A stretch of 64,000 nucleotides of DNA from Floridanema aerugineum (GCF_041929345.1 NZ_JBHFNQ010000257.1:1-64000); one strand, 5' to 3'. Positions 8,705 to 17,031 are shown, numbered from the stretch's first letter. The notes: generated by a model from the letters alone, not told the origin. Numbers and translations are program-made.

Positions 8705-10101
8705 ATTGGTAATTGAATAGTAAAAGTTGCGCCTTCACCGGGATTACTGCTAGCAGTAATAGTACCATTGTGTGCTTCGACAATGCGTTTGGCGATCGCT
8801 AAACCTAAACCTGTGCCATTACCAGAACGAGAGCGATCGGCTGTATAAAACTGTTCAAAAATATGTGGCATATCGTTGGTGCTAATACCTACTCCTTGGT
8901 CACTAATTTTAACTAAAATTTTGTTCTCTTCTATCTGTCCATTAATAGAAACTTCTGAGTTAGGAACTGAATACTTAATCGCATTATCTAAAATGTTTAA
9001 AAAAGCTTGTAAAAGTCTTTCTGGATCGCCACTCACTTTTACATCAGGTACATCTAACTTAATGCCCACATTACCAGATTGCAATCGTAGTTCTACGGCT
9101 CTGACAGCACGTTCAATTAAAGATTTTAAGCGAAAATCTTTCCTTTCTAATTGAGTTACACCTGCTTCTAATCTGCCTAAATCTAGTAAATCGTGAATTA
9201 ACCGAGATAAACGTTTCACCTCTTCTTGTGCAGTGCTAATAAAGCGATCGCGTATTTCTGGTTCTTCATCTGCGCCACTTGCTAATGCTTCCAAAGTCAC
9301 AAAAACATTACTTACCGGAGTTCGCAATTCATGAGAAACATTAGCTAAAAAAGATCGTCTTTCACTATCCAGCGAAGCCAATCTTTCACTCATCCGATTT
9401 AATTCAAAAGCTAATTTACCTATCTCATCATCTTGACGAATATTTAATTTATCCCCAAAATTACCACCTCCCATTCGCACCGCAAAATTACACATTGATT
9501 GGATCGGTCTAGCCATGCTCCGAGTTAAATATTCACTAATAACCGCACAAAGTAATACTGTAATAATTAATGTTAAGAAAACTGACAAAATTAATCTTTG
9601 AAACTGACGCTGGAACTGGTCAATAGTGATTGACATTCGCAACACGCCTAGTAACTGACCATTGCGAACTATAGGTTTAGCAGCATATAAGCGATCGTCA
9701 TTAGATAAAACACCTCTGGCTCTACCTTGAACAGCTTTATTTTGCAACGCTTCTTTAACTCCAGGAACCTCCAACCAATTAGTTATGTTGTTGTCAATTT
9801 TAGGCGCAGAAGTTGTTAATAACCGACCTTTAGGATCAAAAATCCGTAGCGTAATTGAATCTGGCGAACCATAACGTTTTACAATTATGTCTACCCGTTC
9901 TACATTATTGTTCTCTAATGAGTCAGCTACGCTTTCACTAAGAGCAGAAGTCCAAGCATCTAAATCTGCTTGTCTAGTTCTCATAAAATAATCATGAAAA
10001 GACAACAAAATATAACTTGCTAAAACTGATGTACCTAAAGCAGTAAGTGCTAAATAAGTAGTAAATAACTTGGTGTGAATTGAATTCCATTTAATACGAA
10101 T
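8692..10101 (-). CDS. Membrane sensor histidine kinase (HAMP, HisKA, HATPase)
   Basis: The frame is open from 10104 and encodes an N-terminal membrane helix (LFTTYLALTALGTSVLASYI), an extracytoplasmic sensor region of about 120 residues, a second helix (LILSVFLTLIITVLLCAVIS), a HAMP linker, a HisKA box ANVSHELRTPVSN and an HATPase_c domain with N, G1 (SDQGVGIS) and G2 (GTGLGLAIA) boxes. The first TTG is at 10008, after the first helix. The true start is therefore upstream, where no ATG, GTG or TTG exists in frame; an ATT at 10101 lies 10 bases after a perfect AGGAGG. The gene follows the receiver gene 10177-10587 and probably pairs with it. The last residues and stop come from a repeat element. 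The signal is unknown. Confidence 0.8.
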   Translation of the reverse strand: MRIKWNSIHTKLFTTYLALTALGTSVLASYILLSFHDYFMRTRQADLDAWTSALSESVADSLENNNVERVDIIVKRYGSPDSITLRIFDPKGRLLTTSAPKIDNNITNWLEVPGVKEALQNKAVQGRARGVLSNDDRLYAAKPIVRNGQLLGVLRMSITIDQFQRQFQRLILSVFLTLIITVLLCAVISEYLTRSMARPIQSMCNFAVRMGGGNFGDKLNIRQDDEIGKLAFELNRMSERLASLDSERRSFLANVSHELRTPVSNVFVTLEALASGADEEPEIRDRFISTAQEEVKRLSRLIHDLLDLGRLEAGVTQLERKDFRLKSLIERAVRAVELRLQSGNVGIKLDVPDVKVSGDPERLLQAFLNILDNAIKYSVPNSEVSINGQIEENKILVKISDQGVGISTNDMPHIFEQFYTADRSRSGNGTGLGLAIAKRIVEAHNGTITASSNPGEGATFTIQLPIISR

Positions 10102-10119
10102 TAGCTATGCACCTCCTGG

Positions 10120-10237
10120 GTTTTGGTGACTAGGAACTGGGAACTGGGAAAGTTTTTAGCTTCGTTTGAGAGAGTTTTAAGTTAATGAGTTTTCCTGCTC
10201 CCCTGCTCCCCTGCTCCCCTGCTCCCCTGCCCGACGA
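10120..10237. repeat. Degenerate tandem repeat tract at end of response regulator
   Basis: Short tandem units (AACTGGGAACTGGGAA near 10135, and four CTGCTCCC units at about 10196-10229) fill the junction between the regulator and kinase genes. The CTGCTCCC units are translated as the GEQGSRGAGEQ tail of the regulator. Similar tracts occur at 15800-15838 and 31455-31560, so this is a mobile or slippage-prone repeat type of the genome. Confidence 0.7.
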
Positions 10238-10587
10238 CGGAGAACAGCTTTAATTCTAGCTAATAGTTCGCGAGTGCTAAATGGTTTAGTGATGTAGTCA
10301 TCTGCGCCAGCTTCTAAACCCCAAATTTTATCTATATCTTGGTCTTTAGCTGTGAGCATGACGATCGGAATATCAGAAAATGCTCTCAAGCGCCAGCATA
10401 CTTCCATGCCATCTATTCCAGGCAACATTAAGTCTAATAAAATAATGTCTGGAACTTGTTTATGAAATTGCTTAATTGCGGTCATTCCATCACCCGCAGT
10501 CGTCACCATGTAACCTTCTTTTTGTAAGGTGTAAGTCAGACTTTCCCGCAAAGCCTCTTCATCATCAACTAATAAAATGTGTGGCAT
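10177..10587 (-). CDS. Response regulator, receiver domain only (OmpR type lacking output domain)
   Basis: This 136-residue protein begins with a complete receiver: acidic pair VDDEE, phospho-acceptor in DIILLDLMLPGIDGM, switch Thr in VMLTAKD and Lys in YITKPFS. The domain ends with RELLARIKAVLRRR, the usual joint to an OmpR/PhoB winged helix. Instead of that domain there are 19 residues encoded by tandem CTGCTCCC repeats and a stop. There is no room for a DNA-binding domain before the kinase gene, so the protein cannot bind DNA as a normal OmpR regulator. It may be a truncated regulator or a stand-alone receiver acting through another protein. The partner is presumably the downstream kinase. 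Confidence 0.82.
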   Translation of the reverse strand: MPHILLVDDEEALRESLTYTLQKEGYMVTTAGDGMTAIKQFHKQVPDIILLDLMLPGIDGMEVCWRLRAFSDIPIVMLTAKDQDIDKIWGLEAGADDYITKPFSTRELLARIKAVLRRRAGEQGSRGAGEQENSLT

Positions 10588-10783
10588 CCTTTACTATCTT
10601 GACTAAATGTACATCAAGCTGCTATGTCAATTAATTTTTTTGAGCAGCATTAAGAAATTTTGAAAAAGGTTAGCTTTTTATTTATTAATTTACAAATCAA
10701 ACTGGGGCAAAACTTCTATCTAAAGAATGAAATTTATGCTTCAACTAACCCGATCGCTTAATTATTAAAACTTTTTACCTTAT

Positions 10784-10820
10784 AAAAAAAACTGGGTGAA
10801 TTATGCTACACCCAGCTTTT
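10784..10820 (-). terminator. Rho-independent terminator of the HLIP gene
   Basis: On the minus strand a stem CTGGGTG / CACCCAG with a 10-base loop is followed by a run of eight T. It lies 40 bases after the HLIP stop codon. An A/T symmetric surround could make it work in both directions. Confidence 0.85.
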
Positions 10821-10858
10821 AATGGTTATGGCAAAGATATTGAAACATGGAGATTAAT

Positions 10859-11071
10859 TTAGAGGCTAGTCAACCAACCGACGATACCATGTCCGGTAAC
10901 TACTTCCATTATTAACAGAGAAGCAAAGCCAATCATTGCTAAACGACCATTTAATTTTTCTGCATATTCTGTAAAGCCAGTACGGGGAGTGCTGTCAACA
11001 TAAACTTTTGGTTCAATAGCAAAGTTATTTAATCTGCCGCCTTCTTCTACGGTGTAACTACGTGAAGTCAT
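10859..11071 (-). CDS. High-light-inducible protein (HLIP/SCP, single-helix Cab-like)
   Basis: A 70-residue thylakoid protein with the chlorophyll-binding helix signature EKLNGRLAMIGFASLLIMEV; the Glu/Asn/Arg residues are the pigment ligands and salt-bridge partners of the Cab fold. HLIPs protect photosystem II assembly intermediates and dissipate energy. The N-terminal 40 residues form the stromal tail, and PKVYVDSTPRTGFTEYAEKL is typical. ATG 11071 has a GGAGA SD. Upstream are two HLR1-like boxes, in line with RpaB/high-light control, and a strong terminator follows. Single-gene transcript. Family call is firm; which hli paralogue is not resolved. Confidence 0.92.
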   Translation of the reverse strand: MTSRSYTVEEGGRLNNFAIEPKVYVDSTPRTGFTEYAEKLNGRLAMIGFASLLIMEVVTGHGIVGWLTSL

Positions 11072-11099
11072 TTTTTTATCTCCGTCTTTTTATTACCCT

Positions 11100-11138
11100 A
11101 TGTTAAGAACTGTAACACATATCGTTAAGAAATGTAAA
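11100..11138 (-). promoter_or_regulatory. Two HLR1-like boxes upstream of the HLIP gene
   Basis: Read on the minus strand, the boxes are TTTACATTTCTTAACGAT (11138-11121) and GTTACAGTTCTTAACAT (11116-11100). They share TTACAnTTCTTAACRA and lie 22 bp apart, about two helical turns. Each resembles the HLR1 element bound by RpaB (two TTACA-like half-sites), with one or two mismatches in the second half. The position 29-67 bases before the start codon fits a promoter operator. Binding is inferred, not shown. Confidence 0.5.
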
Positions 11139-11194
11139 GTAAATTAAGTCTGTTGTAACGACTTCAATCGTTGCTGAGGTCAGGCAACAAAAAA

Positions 11195-11300
11195 ACTCAG
11201 ATCGCAGCACCAAGAGGCAGAGCCTCTGTTTCTCGTTCCCAGGTTGAACCTGGGAACGAGATCGAAGGAGGTTCTACCTCCAAAAGTGGAGCAAGATCTG
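11195..11300. repeat. Composite palindromic repeat (CCCAGGTTGAACCTGGG family)
   Basis: It contains the perfect palindrome CTCGTTCCCAGG...CCTGGGAACGAG (11232-11260) flanked by shorter hairpins (AGAGGCAGAGCCTCT, GGAGGTTCTACCTCC) and a terminal GCAAGATCTGAG. The same module set, in the opposite orientation, is at 34110-34206. Confidence 0.75.
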
Positions 11301-11302
11301 AG

Positions 11303-11333
11303 AAAAAAACCGGATTTCAAACGAAATCCGGTT
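11303..11333 (-). terminator. Rho-independent terminator of ftsH
   Basis: On the minus strand, stem AACCGGATTTC/GAAATCCGGTT with a four-base loop is followed by a T run. It lies 30 bases beyond the ftsH stop codon. Strong, canonical structure. Confidence 0.88.
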
Positions 11334-11364
11334 GATAAAGGTATTAATTTTGACTCAATAAATT

Positions 11365-13245
11365 CTAAGCATGGACAGGAGCTTGATCGACAGGTTGAAC
11401 TTTACCGAGTAACTCGTGTAAATCATTACCTTCAATCACTTCTGTATCCAAAAGTTTCATGGAGATGGTTTCCAACAAGTCGCGATTTTCCTTGAGAATA
11501 TGTAGAGCTTGCTGGTGGGCAGTTTCTACGATGTCTTTGACTTCTTGATCGATCGCTTGAGCAGTTTCATCAGAAACCATGCGCCGAGGATTCATCATAT
11601 CAGCATTGCCCAAGAAAGATTGCTGATTTTTGTCGTAAGCCAAAGGCCCTAAAACCTTGCTCATCCCGTAGGATGTGACCATGCGTTCGGCTAAGTCTGT
11701 CGCCCGTTGTAAGTCATTGGAAGCGCCAGTGGTGATACTGCCAAAGATGATTTCTTCAGCGGCGCGTCCACCCAACAGGGTAGCGATTTCGCCCCGCAGT
11801 TCAGCTTCATCCATTAAGAAACGGTCTTCTGTAGGCAACTTGAGAGTGTAACCCAAAGCTGCCATACCACGAGGGACGATCGAGATTTTCTCCACCTTAC
11901 CGCTACCGGGCATCAGATAACCGACTAAAGCGTGACCAACTTCGTGATAAGCGACAATTTTCTTTTCTTTATCGTTGAGGACACGGCTTTTCTTTTCTAA
12001 ACCAGCAACGACCCGTTCGATCGCTTCGTTAAAATCCTCTTGCGCCACAGCATCCCGTTTATTCCGCGCCGCCAATAAAGCCGCTTCATTGACTAAGTTT
12101 GCCAAATCTGCGCCAGCAAAACCGGGGGTACGGGTGGCGATCGCCTTCAAGTTAACATCTGAGCCTAATTTTACCTTTTGGGCGTGGATATTAAGGATTT
12201 CTTGCCGACCGGACAGATCGGGACGATCGACTAACACTTGACGATCGAAACGTCCCGGACGTAACAAAGCTGGGTCTAAACTTTCTGGGCGGTTAGTTGC
12301 AGCTAAAACAATTACCGTTGCGTCACCTGCGGCAAAACCGTCCATTTCCGTAAGCAACTGGTTAAGAGTTTGTTCTCTTTCATCGTTACCGCCGTAGAAA
12401 CCGCCACTGCTACGAGATTTCCCGATCGCATCCAACTCATCAATAAATACAATACAGGGAGCTTGCTTTTTCGCTTGCTCAAATAAATCTCTCACCCTTG
12501 CCGAACCTACGCCGACAAACAGTTCCACGAACTCGGAACCAGAAATGCTAAAGAATGGTACGCCTGCTTCGCCAGCCACAGCCTTAGCTAATAAAGTTTT
12601 ACCAGTTCCCGGAGGGCCAACTAACAGCACACCTTTGGGAATTCTTGCCCCAATTTGGCGGAAACGACCGGGATTTTTCAGGAAATCGACAATTTCGACT
12701 AATTCAGTCTTGGCTTCTTCTACACCAGCGACATCAGCAAAAGTGATTTTAGCTGACTCACCTTCAACATAGACTTTAGCTTTACTTTTCCCGATCGAGA
12801 GCGCACCTTGAGGCCCACCGCCACTGCGACTGATGAAAAACTGCCAAATGGCAACAAAAATTAACGGGGGTATCACCCACCCTAACAGACTAGTAAACCA
12901 GCCATTTTTTGGTGGAGGGGCAGCAGCAAACTCAATTCCTTTTTCCTCCAAACGTTTCGGCAATTCTAGGTCAAAGATGGGAGTCGTCTGTAAAACCAAA
13001 ACTTGTCCAGGTTGATCGGGGTCTGGTTTGAGCTGATAGCGAATTTCGTCTTGACCAACAGAAACTCGCGCCACTTTCCCATCTTGCACTTGATCGATAA
13101 ACAAGCTATAAGGTACTCGTGGCACTGAAGGGCTAAACAAATTCGGTAAGAACAAGTTCACCAGGAGGAATAAGCCGGAAATTAGCAATAAAATATTCCC
13201 TATCTGGCGAGAACGAGGAGGTTGAGGCTGGTCTTTAATTGCCAT
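11365..13245 (-). CDS. ftsH: ATP-dependent zinc metalloprotease FtsH
   Basis: The 626-residue protein has two N-terminal membrane helices (about 15-37 and 116-138) around a lumenal or periplasmic domain, a AAA+ module with Walker A GPPGTGKT (210-217), Walker B IVFIDE (265-270) and the second region of homology (TNRPESLDPALLRPGRFD), then the M41 protease with HEVGH at 434-438 and the third zinc ligand region in TTGASNDLQRATD. Length matches the family. In cyanobacteria FtsH hexamers degrade damaged photosystem II D1 and other membrane proteins; which of the usual four paralogues this is was not resolved. The terminator at 11303-11333 closes a monocistronic unit. The ATG start at 13245 gives a standard N-terminus. 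Confidence 0.95.
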   Translation of the reverse strand: MAIKDQPQPPRSRQIGNILLLISGLFLLVNLFLPNLFSPSVPRVPYSLFIDQVQDGKVARVSVGQDEIRYQLKPDPDQPGQVLVLQTTPIFDLELPKRLEEKGIEFAAAPPPKNGWFTSLLGWVIPPLIFVAIWQFFISRSGGGPQGALSIGKSKAKVYVEGESAKITFADVAGVEEAKTELVEIVDFLKNPGRFRQIGARIPKGVLLVGPPGTGKTLLAKAVAGEAGVPFFSISGSEFVELFVGVGSARVRDLFEQAKKQAPCIVFIDELDAIGKSRSSGGFYGGNDEREQTLNQLLTEMDGFAAGDATVIVLAATNRPESLDPALLRPGRFDRQVLVDRPDLSGRQEILNIHAQKVKLGSDVNLKAIATRTPGFAGADLANLVNEAALLAARNKRDAVAQEDFNEAIERVVAGLEKKSRVLNDKEKKIVAYHEVGHALVGYLMPGSGKVEKISIVPRGMAALGYTLKLPTEDRFLMDEAELRGEIATLLGGRAAEEIIFGSITTGASNDLQRATDLAERMVTSYGMSKVLGPLAYDKNQQSFLGNADMMNPRRMVSDETAQAIDQEVKDIVETAHQQALHILKENRDLLETISMKLLDTEVIEGNDLHELLGKVQPVDQAPVHA

Positions 13246-13708
13246 TAATCTTGATACTCCTTTGATGCGAACTGTCGCATAACCTAATGTTTAGCAGCCA
13301 GCTACTCAAATTGAGTTAACGTGACTCAACTCTGGGGCTTATGCCCTGCAACTGAGCAAATTTTTCTCTAACTGTTACAAGCTTAACAGTTAGGTATATT
13401 TAGGGAAGGGTGTTCATCTTTGCGGAAAACCCCCATAATCATGGGCGGCTTTCTTACCCAATCTTCATTTCCCCTAGTTCTGATAATAGAGGAGTAGGGG
13501 AAAATCCTGATCGATGTTGTAACTCAGAGAATTTAGAAGACATATTCCTGTTGGATTGAGATTGAAGGTTGCAGTGGTGGGCTAAATTTGGTTCACTGTA
13601 TTACTGTTTACTCGTACTAAAAGTTCCCTGATTTTTTTATGTCAAAGTACTGGACGATATTTAGCTGACGATCGTCATTAAAGGAGGCGACTGTTTGAGT
13701 TGGTAATC
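13246..13708. other. Divergent intergenic region between ftsH and a winged-helix gene
   Basis: These 463 bp hold no gene. A short hairpin (CCCCCATAATCATGGG near 13430) and an AAGGAGG SD at 13681-13687 are visible. The region should contain promoters for ftsH (leftward) and the small regulator (rightward), but no clear hexamer pair was identified. Confidence 0.4.
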
Positions 13709-13918
13709 ATGAAGACCCGCGATAAAATACTAAACGCTATCATTGAGCATCCCGGTTTGACGACAAGAGAGATTATGGCGATCGCCCAACTCTCCCGGAC
13801 AAACACCCGCGAGCATCTGCAAAAGCTAGAAAGCATGGGCTTAATTTATTCGGAAGCAGATGACGAAAATGCGAATAAACACCGTTACTTTGCCGTCAAA
13901 GATAAGGTGGAGTTTTAA
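13709..13918 (+). CDS. Small winged-helix transcriptional regulator
   Basis: About 70 residues forming one winged helix-turn-helix: RDKILNAIIEHPGLTTREIM, recognition region LSRTNTREHLQKLESMGLIY, then a short wing (YFAVKDKV). It is MarR/ArsR-like in size and pattern, with no effector domain. The ATG at 13709 is 21 bases from the AAGGAGG SD; an in-frame TTG at 13700 lies only 12 bases away and may be the true start. It is convergent with htpX across a perfect terminator palindrome and divergent from ftsH, so control of ftsH or htpX is possible but unproven. Confidence 0.75.
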   Translation: MKTRDKILNAIIEHPGLTTREIMAIAQLSRTNTREHLQKLESMGLIYSEADDENANKHRYFAVKDKVEF

Positions 13919-13919
13919 A

Positions 13920-13964
13920 GTCTCCCAGATCCCCGACTTCTTGAAGAAGTCGGGGATCTGGGAG
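13920..13964. terminator. Bidirectional terminator-like perfect palindrome
   Basis: A 45-base palindrome pairs TCTCCCAGATCCCCGACTTC with GAAGTCGGGGATCTGGGAGA around a short loop, exactly between the stop codons of two convergent genes. The sequence is also a common cyanobacterial interspersed repeat. No long U-tract is present, so termination efficiency is uncertain. Confidence 0.7.
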
Positions 13965-13965
13965 A

Positions 13966-14853
13966 TTAAGCGGTAACTGGAGTACCTGCTTCCTGTTGCT
14001 GTTTAGCAATTTCTAAGAGACGGCGAATCCGTTCTGCGGTAGGGGGATGGGTGCGGAAAAGTGACTGTAAACCTTCTCCTGAGAGAGGATTAATAATTAG
14101 AAGTGGAGACATGGCTGGATTACCGTTCATGGGAATCTGTTTGCCGATTTCTTCGAGTTTTTCTAAGGCGTGGGCAAGTGCTTGAGGATTCCCGGTAATT
14201 TGTGCCGCACCTAGATCCGCTGCGTATTCACGAGTACGGGAAATCGCCATTTGGATCAGGGCGGCTGACAAAGGAGCTAAGACTATCAAAAATAATATTG
14301 CTAAAGGATTTCCGCCTCGACGATCGTCACGAGTGGCAGGATAATACAAAGCGCCAAAAGTGAGAATTCTGCCTAAAAAAGTGATTGCACCTGCGATCGT
14401 TCCAGCCACAGCTTGAGTCAAGGTATCCCGATTCCGAACATGAGTCAGTTCGTGAGCAATCACACCTGCTAATTCTTCCTTGGAAAGCAGATCGACAATT
14501 CCCTGAGTAACTGCTACGGTTGCGTGTTCGGGATCTCTACCTGTGGCGAAAGCGTTAGGAGATTTAGTTGGCACAAAAAACAGCTTGGGCATGGGAATTT
14601 CTGCCTTAGCTGACAAAGAAGCCACCATATCGTAAAGTTCGGGAGCTTGTTCGCGGGCGAGAGGCTGGGCTTGATAAGCCATTAACGCAGCGCGATCGGA
14701 ATAATACCAAGAACTAAAACTGGTAAATGCTGCAAAAGCTAACCCTAAATAAAGTCCCTGTTCATTACCGACAAGATAATAGCCAGCTAGAACTAATAAC
14801 CCACTAAGTAATCCCAGCAAAGCTGCTGTTTTAATTTGATTGATTCCCCGCAT
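13966..14853 (-). CDS. htpX: HtpX-like M48 membrane metalloprotease
   Basis: With the start at ATG 14853 the protein has 295 residues, the usual HtpX length. Two N-terminal membrane segments (residues 10-27 and 33-49) are followed by the zinc site HELTH (134-138), two further hydrophobic segments (AVAGTIAGAITFLGRILTFG and LAILFLIVLAPLSAALIQMA), and the third ligand Glu in SRTREYAADLGA. HtpX degrades misfolded membrane proteins alongside FtsH, whose gene is nearby. The open frame extends 41 codons further to ATG 14976, but that extra sequence is not family-like. SD for 14853 is weak. Convergent with the winged-helix gene. Confidence 0.88.
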   Translation of the reverse strand: MRGINQIKTAALLGLLSGLLVLAGYYLVGNEQGLYLGLAFAAFTSFSSWYYSDRAALMAYQAQPLAREQAPELYDMVASLSAKAEIPMPKLFFVPTKSPNAFATGRDPEHATVAVTQGIVDLLSKEELAGVIAHELTHVRNRDTLTQAVAGTIAGAITFLGRILTFGALYYPATRDDRRGGNPLAILFLIVLAPLSAALIQMAISRTREYAADLGAAQITGNPQALAHALEKLEEIGKQIPMNGNPAMSPLLIINPLSGEGLQSLFRTHPPTAERIRRLLEIAKQQQEAGTPVTA

Positions 14854-15202
14854 AATCAAATTTGCTCTAGGTTTTATAATTTTTCTTCCAATTGTTATAA
14901 AGTTCTCAGATTTGCTCGGTACAATGTCTCTATCTGATGAATGAAAGCCCTCTATTCCTGCTGACAGATACTCCAAGAAAAAGAGATTTCCTGCTGTAGT
15001 ATTTGTTTGAACATTGTAAATTTAATGCTATTTATCCCCAACTCCAGTTACCGATCCCCTGCATCTTCTTTCTCTTACCTTCGCGCTCTTTGCGTCTTCG
15101 CGGTTCAAAAAAAATAGTTTAGGTTAGCCATTATTTAGTATAATAATAAAAGCCAATAACAATAGATGTTTGAAGTGATAGCTCGCCAGAGGGAGATTAA
15201 AT
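14854..15202. other. Divergent intergenic region between htpX and a conserved hypothetical gene
   Basis: No gene is supported here. Bases 15075-15105 carry TTCGCGCTCTTTGCGTCTTC, one arm of a cyanobacterial interspersed repeat also seen near 60465-60500 and 63225-63265. The SD of the rightward gene (GAGGGAGAT) lies at 15189-15197. Confidence 0.4.
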
Positions 15203-15784
15203 ATGCCGCAATATACTTTAGCTGAAGATCCAACAGTGATTTTGACTGTTGCTGGTAAAAATGACACTAAGAAAAATCGGGAAGCAGCTATAGAACAATT
15301 ACTAGAATTAATGGATTCGGGAGAATTAGACATAGACTTAAAAGATGGTTTTGGGCCAGATCAGTTAATTCTAATTAAAGATACCAAAGCTGAAGGAAAT
15401 GTCAGTTTAAAAGAGAACACAGGTGAAGATTCAGGAGTAGTGCAAGCGGTGCAAGTTTTAACGCAATTTGCCACCTTACGCCAGCGAGTCGAGGAGTTAC
15501 GTCCAGCGGCTCAAGAAGCGCGATCGCAAATTGATTTATTATTTGCTGGAGAAGTCACCGTCGAACAAATTCAACAAATCAAAGAAGGGTTAAAAGCGCT
15601 GAAAAATTTTGCTCAAGTTAACATTCAATTTCGCGAATCAATAGCCGAAGCCGAAGCCGCCAGAAAAACTTTAGATGAAGCACTAACAACCGCAGCATTG
15701 GAAAATGCCGCCCTGGAAAAAGCTGCGATCGAAAAAGCCACAGAAAAAGCCACAACAACCGAAAAACTGGACTTACCAACTTAA
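15203..15784 (+). CDS. Conserved hypothetical protein, coiled-coil C-terminus
   Basis: A soluble 193-residue acidic protein. The N-terminus (MPQYTLAEDPTVILTVAGKN) is followed by a short alpha/beta-looking region to about residue 65. From about 80 to 190 it is almost entirely helical, with Ala/Glu/Lys-rich repeats (ALENAALEKAAIEKATEKAT) at the end. There is no signal peptide. I do not recognise a characterised domain, though it looks like a cyanobacterial conserved protein. The GAGGGAG SD supports the ATG. The next reading frame downstream is a truncated Uma2 remnant, not a functional partner. Confidence 0.7.
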   Translation: MPQYTLAEDPTVILTVAGKNDTKKNREAAIEQLLELMDSGELDIDLKDGFGPDQLILIKDTKAEGNVSLKENTGEDSGVVQAVQVLTQFATLRQRVEELRPAAQEARSQIDLLFAGEVTVEQIQQIKEGLKALKNFAQVNIQFRESIAEAEAARKTLDEALTTAALENAALEKAAIEKATEKATTTEKLDLPT

Positions 15785-15843
15785 CAAAATCTCATAACTA
15801 ATTCCCAGTCCCTAATCCCCAGTCCCCAGTCCCCAACTGATCT

Positions 15844-16002
15844 ATGACTAAAATATTTACTAATCTCGAATTACCTCCGCCTTTTCCCGATCGCACTCAA
15901 TTACCGGAAGAAGATGGGACATTTGTAAAAAATTTTCAAGAACATCCCCAGAGCATTATTCTGACAGATTCATTTAGCGAAAGTCCTCTGTTATATGACT
16001 AA
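15844..16002 (+). pseudogene. Truncated Uma2 family gene (N-terminal fragment)
   Basis: A 52-codon frame encodes MTKIFTNLELPPPFPDRTQL, then PEEDGTFVKNFQEHPQSIIL and TDSFSESPLLYD, then stops. The (D/E)DGTFVKNFQEHPQS segment is, from memory, the N-terminal signature of one Uma2 subgroup, whose members run to about 200-250 residues. Everything after residue 42 is lost, and the break is followed 14 bases later by a palindromic repeat (16016-16085). This is best read as a decayed gene, although a short peptide could still be made. Confidence 0.65.
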
Positions 16003-16015
16003 ATATTTCGGATTC

Positions 16016-16085
16016 AACAGCTTTCAGTCCATTAAAATGGACTTGAGCTATTAGCCCGGAAATTGATTTCCGGGCTAATAGCTCG
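16016..16085. repeat. Modular palindromic repeat, short copy
   Basis: Palindromes AGTCCATTAAAATGGACT and GCCCGGAAATTGATTTCCGG-GC are nested inside GAGCTATTAGCC/GGCTAATAGCTC arms. A longer version with extra palindromic modules is at 60535-60690. Confidence 0.75.
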
Positions 16086-16113
16086 CAAGCGCAGGTGCAA
16101 GATCTCAGTTTAC

Positions 16114-17031
16114 TCAAGGAAACATTCGGCTAAATGCAGCTAAACTAAGATCGCCATTAATTCGCACGCGATGTAAAGTCAACCAGCCTTGTTTAGCATT
16201 AGCATATCCCGGTTTAGTAGTCACTGCAAATTTGTAGCGGGCGGCTCCAGTAGCTTTCACAACTTCATAATTATATCGCCCGATCGGGTAAGCAAAAGCA
16301 ATTACTGGTTTACCTGTATATTTAGTGATAATTTGTCTGGAGCCAAAGATTTCTCGATACATTTTTTCGCTAGGAACAGTCGTTAAATCGGGGTGAGTTT
16401 TGGTATGCGCTCCAATATCAATTAACCCAGAATTCATCATTTCTTTGATTTGTTTTTGGGAAAGATGATTAGCATCGCCGACAAAGTTAGAAATTACAAA
16501 TATAGTTGCTTTAAATCTATACTTTTTCAAAATGGGATAAGCAATTGTATAATTATCTTTATAACCATCATCAAAGGTTAGCAAAATCGGTTTGGCTGGC
16601 AGAGGTTTTCCGAATTTCCAGTGATTTTCTAAGGTTTGAAAACAAATACTTTGATAACCAGCTTTGTGTAAATGTTTAATTTGGGCAGCAAATTTATCAG
16701 GTGCTACTAATAAATTGTTTCTCCGCTTTACACCAATTGAGTGATACATGAGAATTGGTACAGGTTGAGAAAATGGGTTGAGTAGAGGTTTTATAATTGG
16801 TGTTTTAGCTATAGCTTTTACAGATTTTTTGCCGAGCAGGTTAGATTTCTTTATATACTTTTTGGCAATTGAGGAAGAGATAGAGGGCTTTTTTGGAGGT
16901 GTGATATTTTTGGATTGAGGGTGAGATGCTGTTGATTTAATTGAGGAAGGCTGAGTTTTGTAATTTGTGTTGCATCCAACTAAAGACAATATAGTGATGA
17001 TGATTGAGAGATTAGCGATCGCTTTATACAT
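16114..17031 (-). CDS. Lipoprotein polysaccharide deacetylase (NodB, CE4)
   Basis: The 305-residue protein starts with a lipoprotein signal (hydrophobic run then LSLVGC lipobox, Cys about residue 20), followed by a Ser/Lys/Pro-rich linker of about 70 residues and a NodB deacetylase domain. Motif 1 is LLTFDDGYKDN (metal Asp plus catalytic Asp), motif 2 is GAHTKTHPDL with both metal histidines, and motif 3 is FAYPIGRYN. The enzyme would remove N- or O-acetyl groups from envelope or extracellular polysaccharide. ATG 17031 was chosen over an upstream TTG (17043) because it directly precedes the signal sequence. It stands alone, with palindromic repeats on both sides. Confidence 0.88.
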   Translation of the reverse strand: MYKAIANLSIIITILSLVGCNTNYKTQPSSIKSTASHPQSKNITPPKKPSISSSIAKKYIKKSNLLGKKSVKAIAKTPIIKPLLNPFSQPVPILMYHSIGVKRRNNLLVAPDKFAAQIKHLHKAGYQSICFQTLENHWKFGKPLPAKPILLTFDDGYKDNYTIAYPILKKYRFKATIFVISNFVGDANHLSQKQIKEMMNSGLIDIGAHTKTHPDLTTVPSEKMYREIFGSRQIITKYTGKPVIAFAYPIGRYNYEVVKATGAARYKFAVTTKPGYANAKQGWLTLHRVRINGDLSLAAFSRMFP

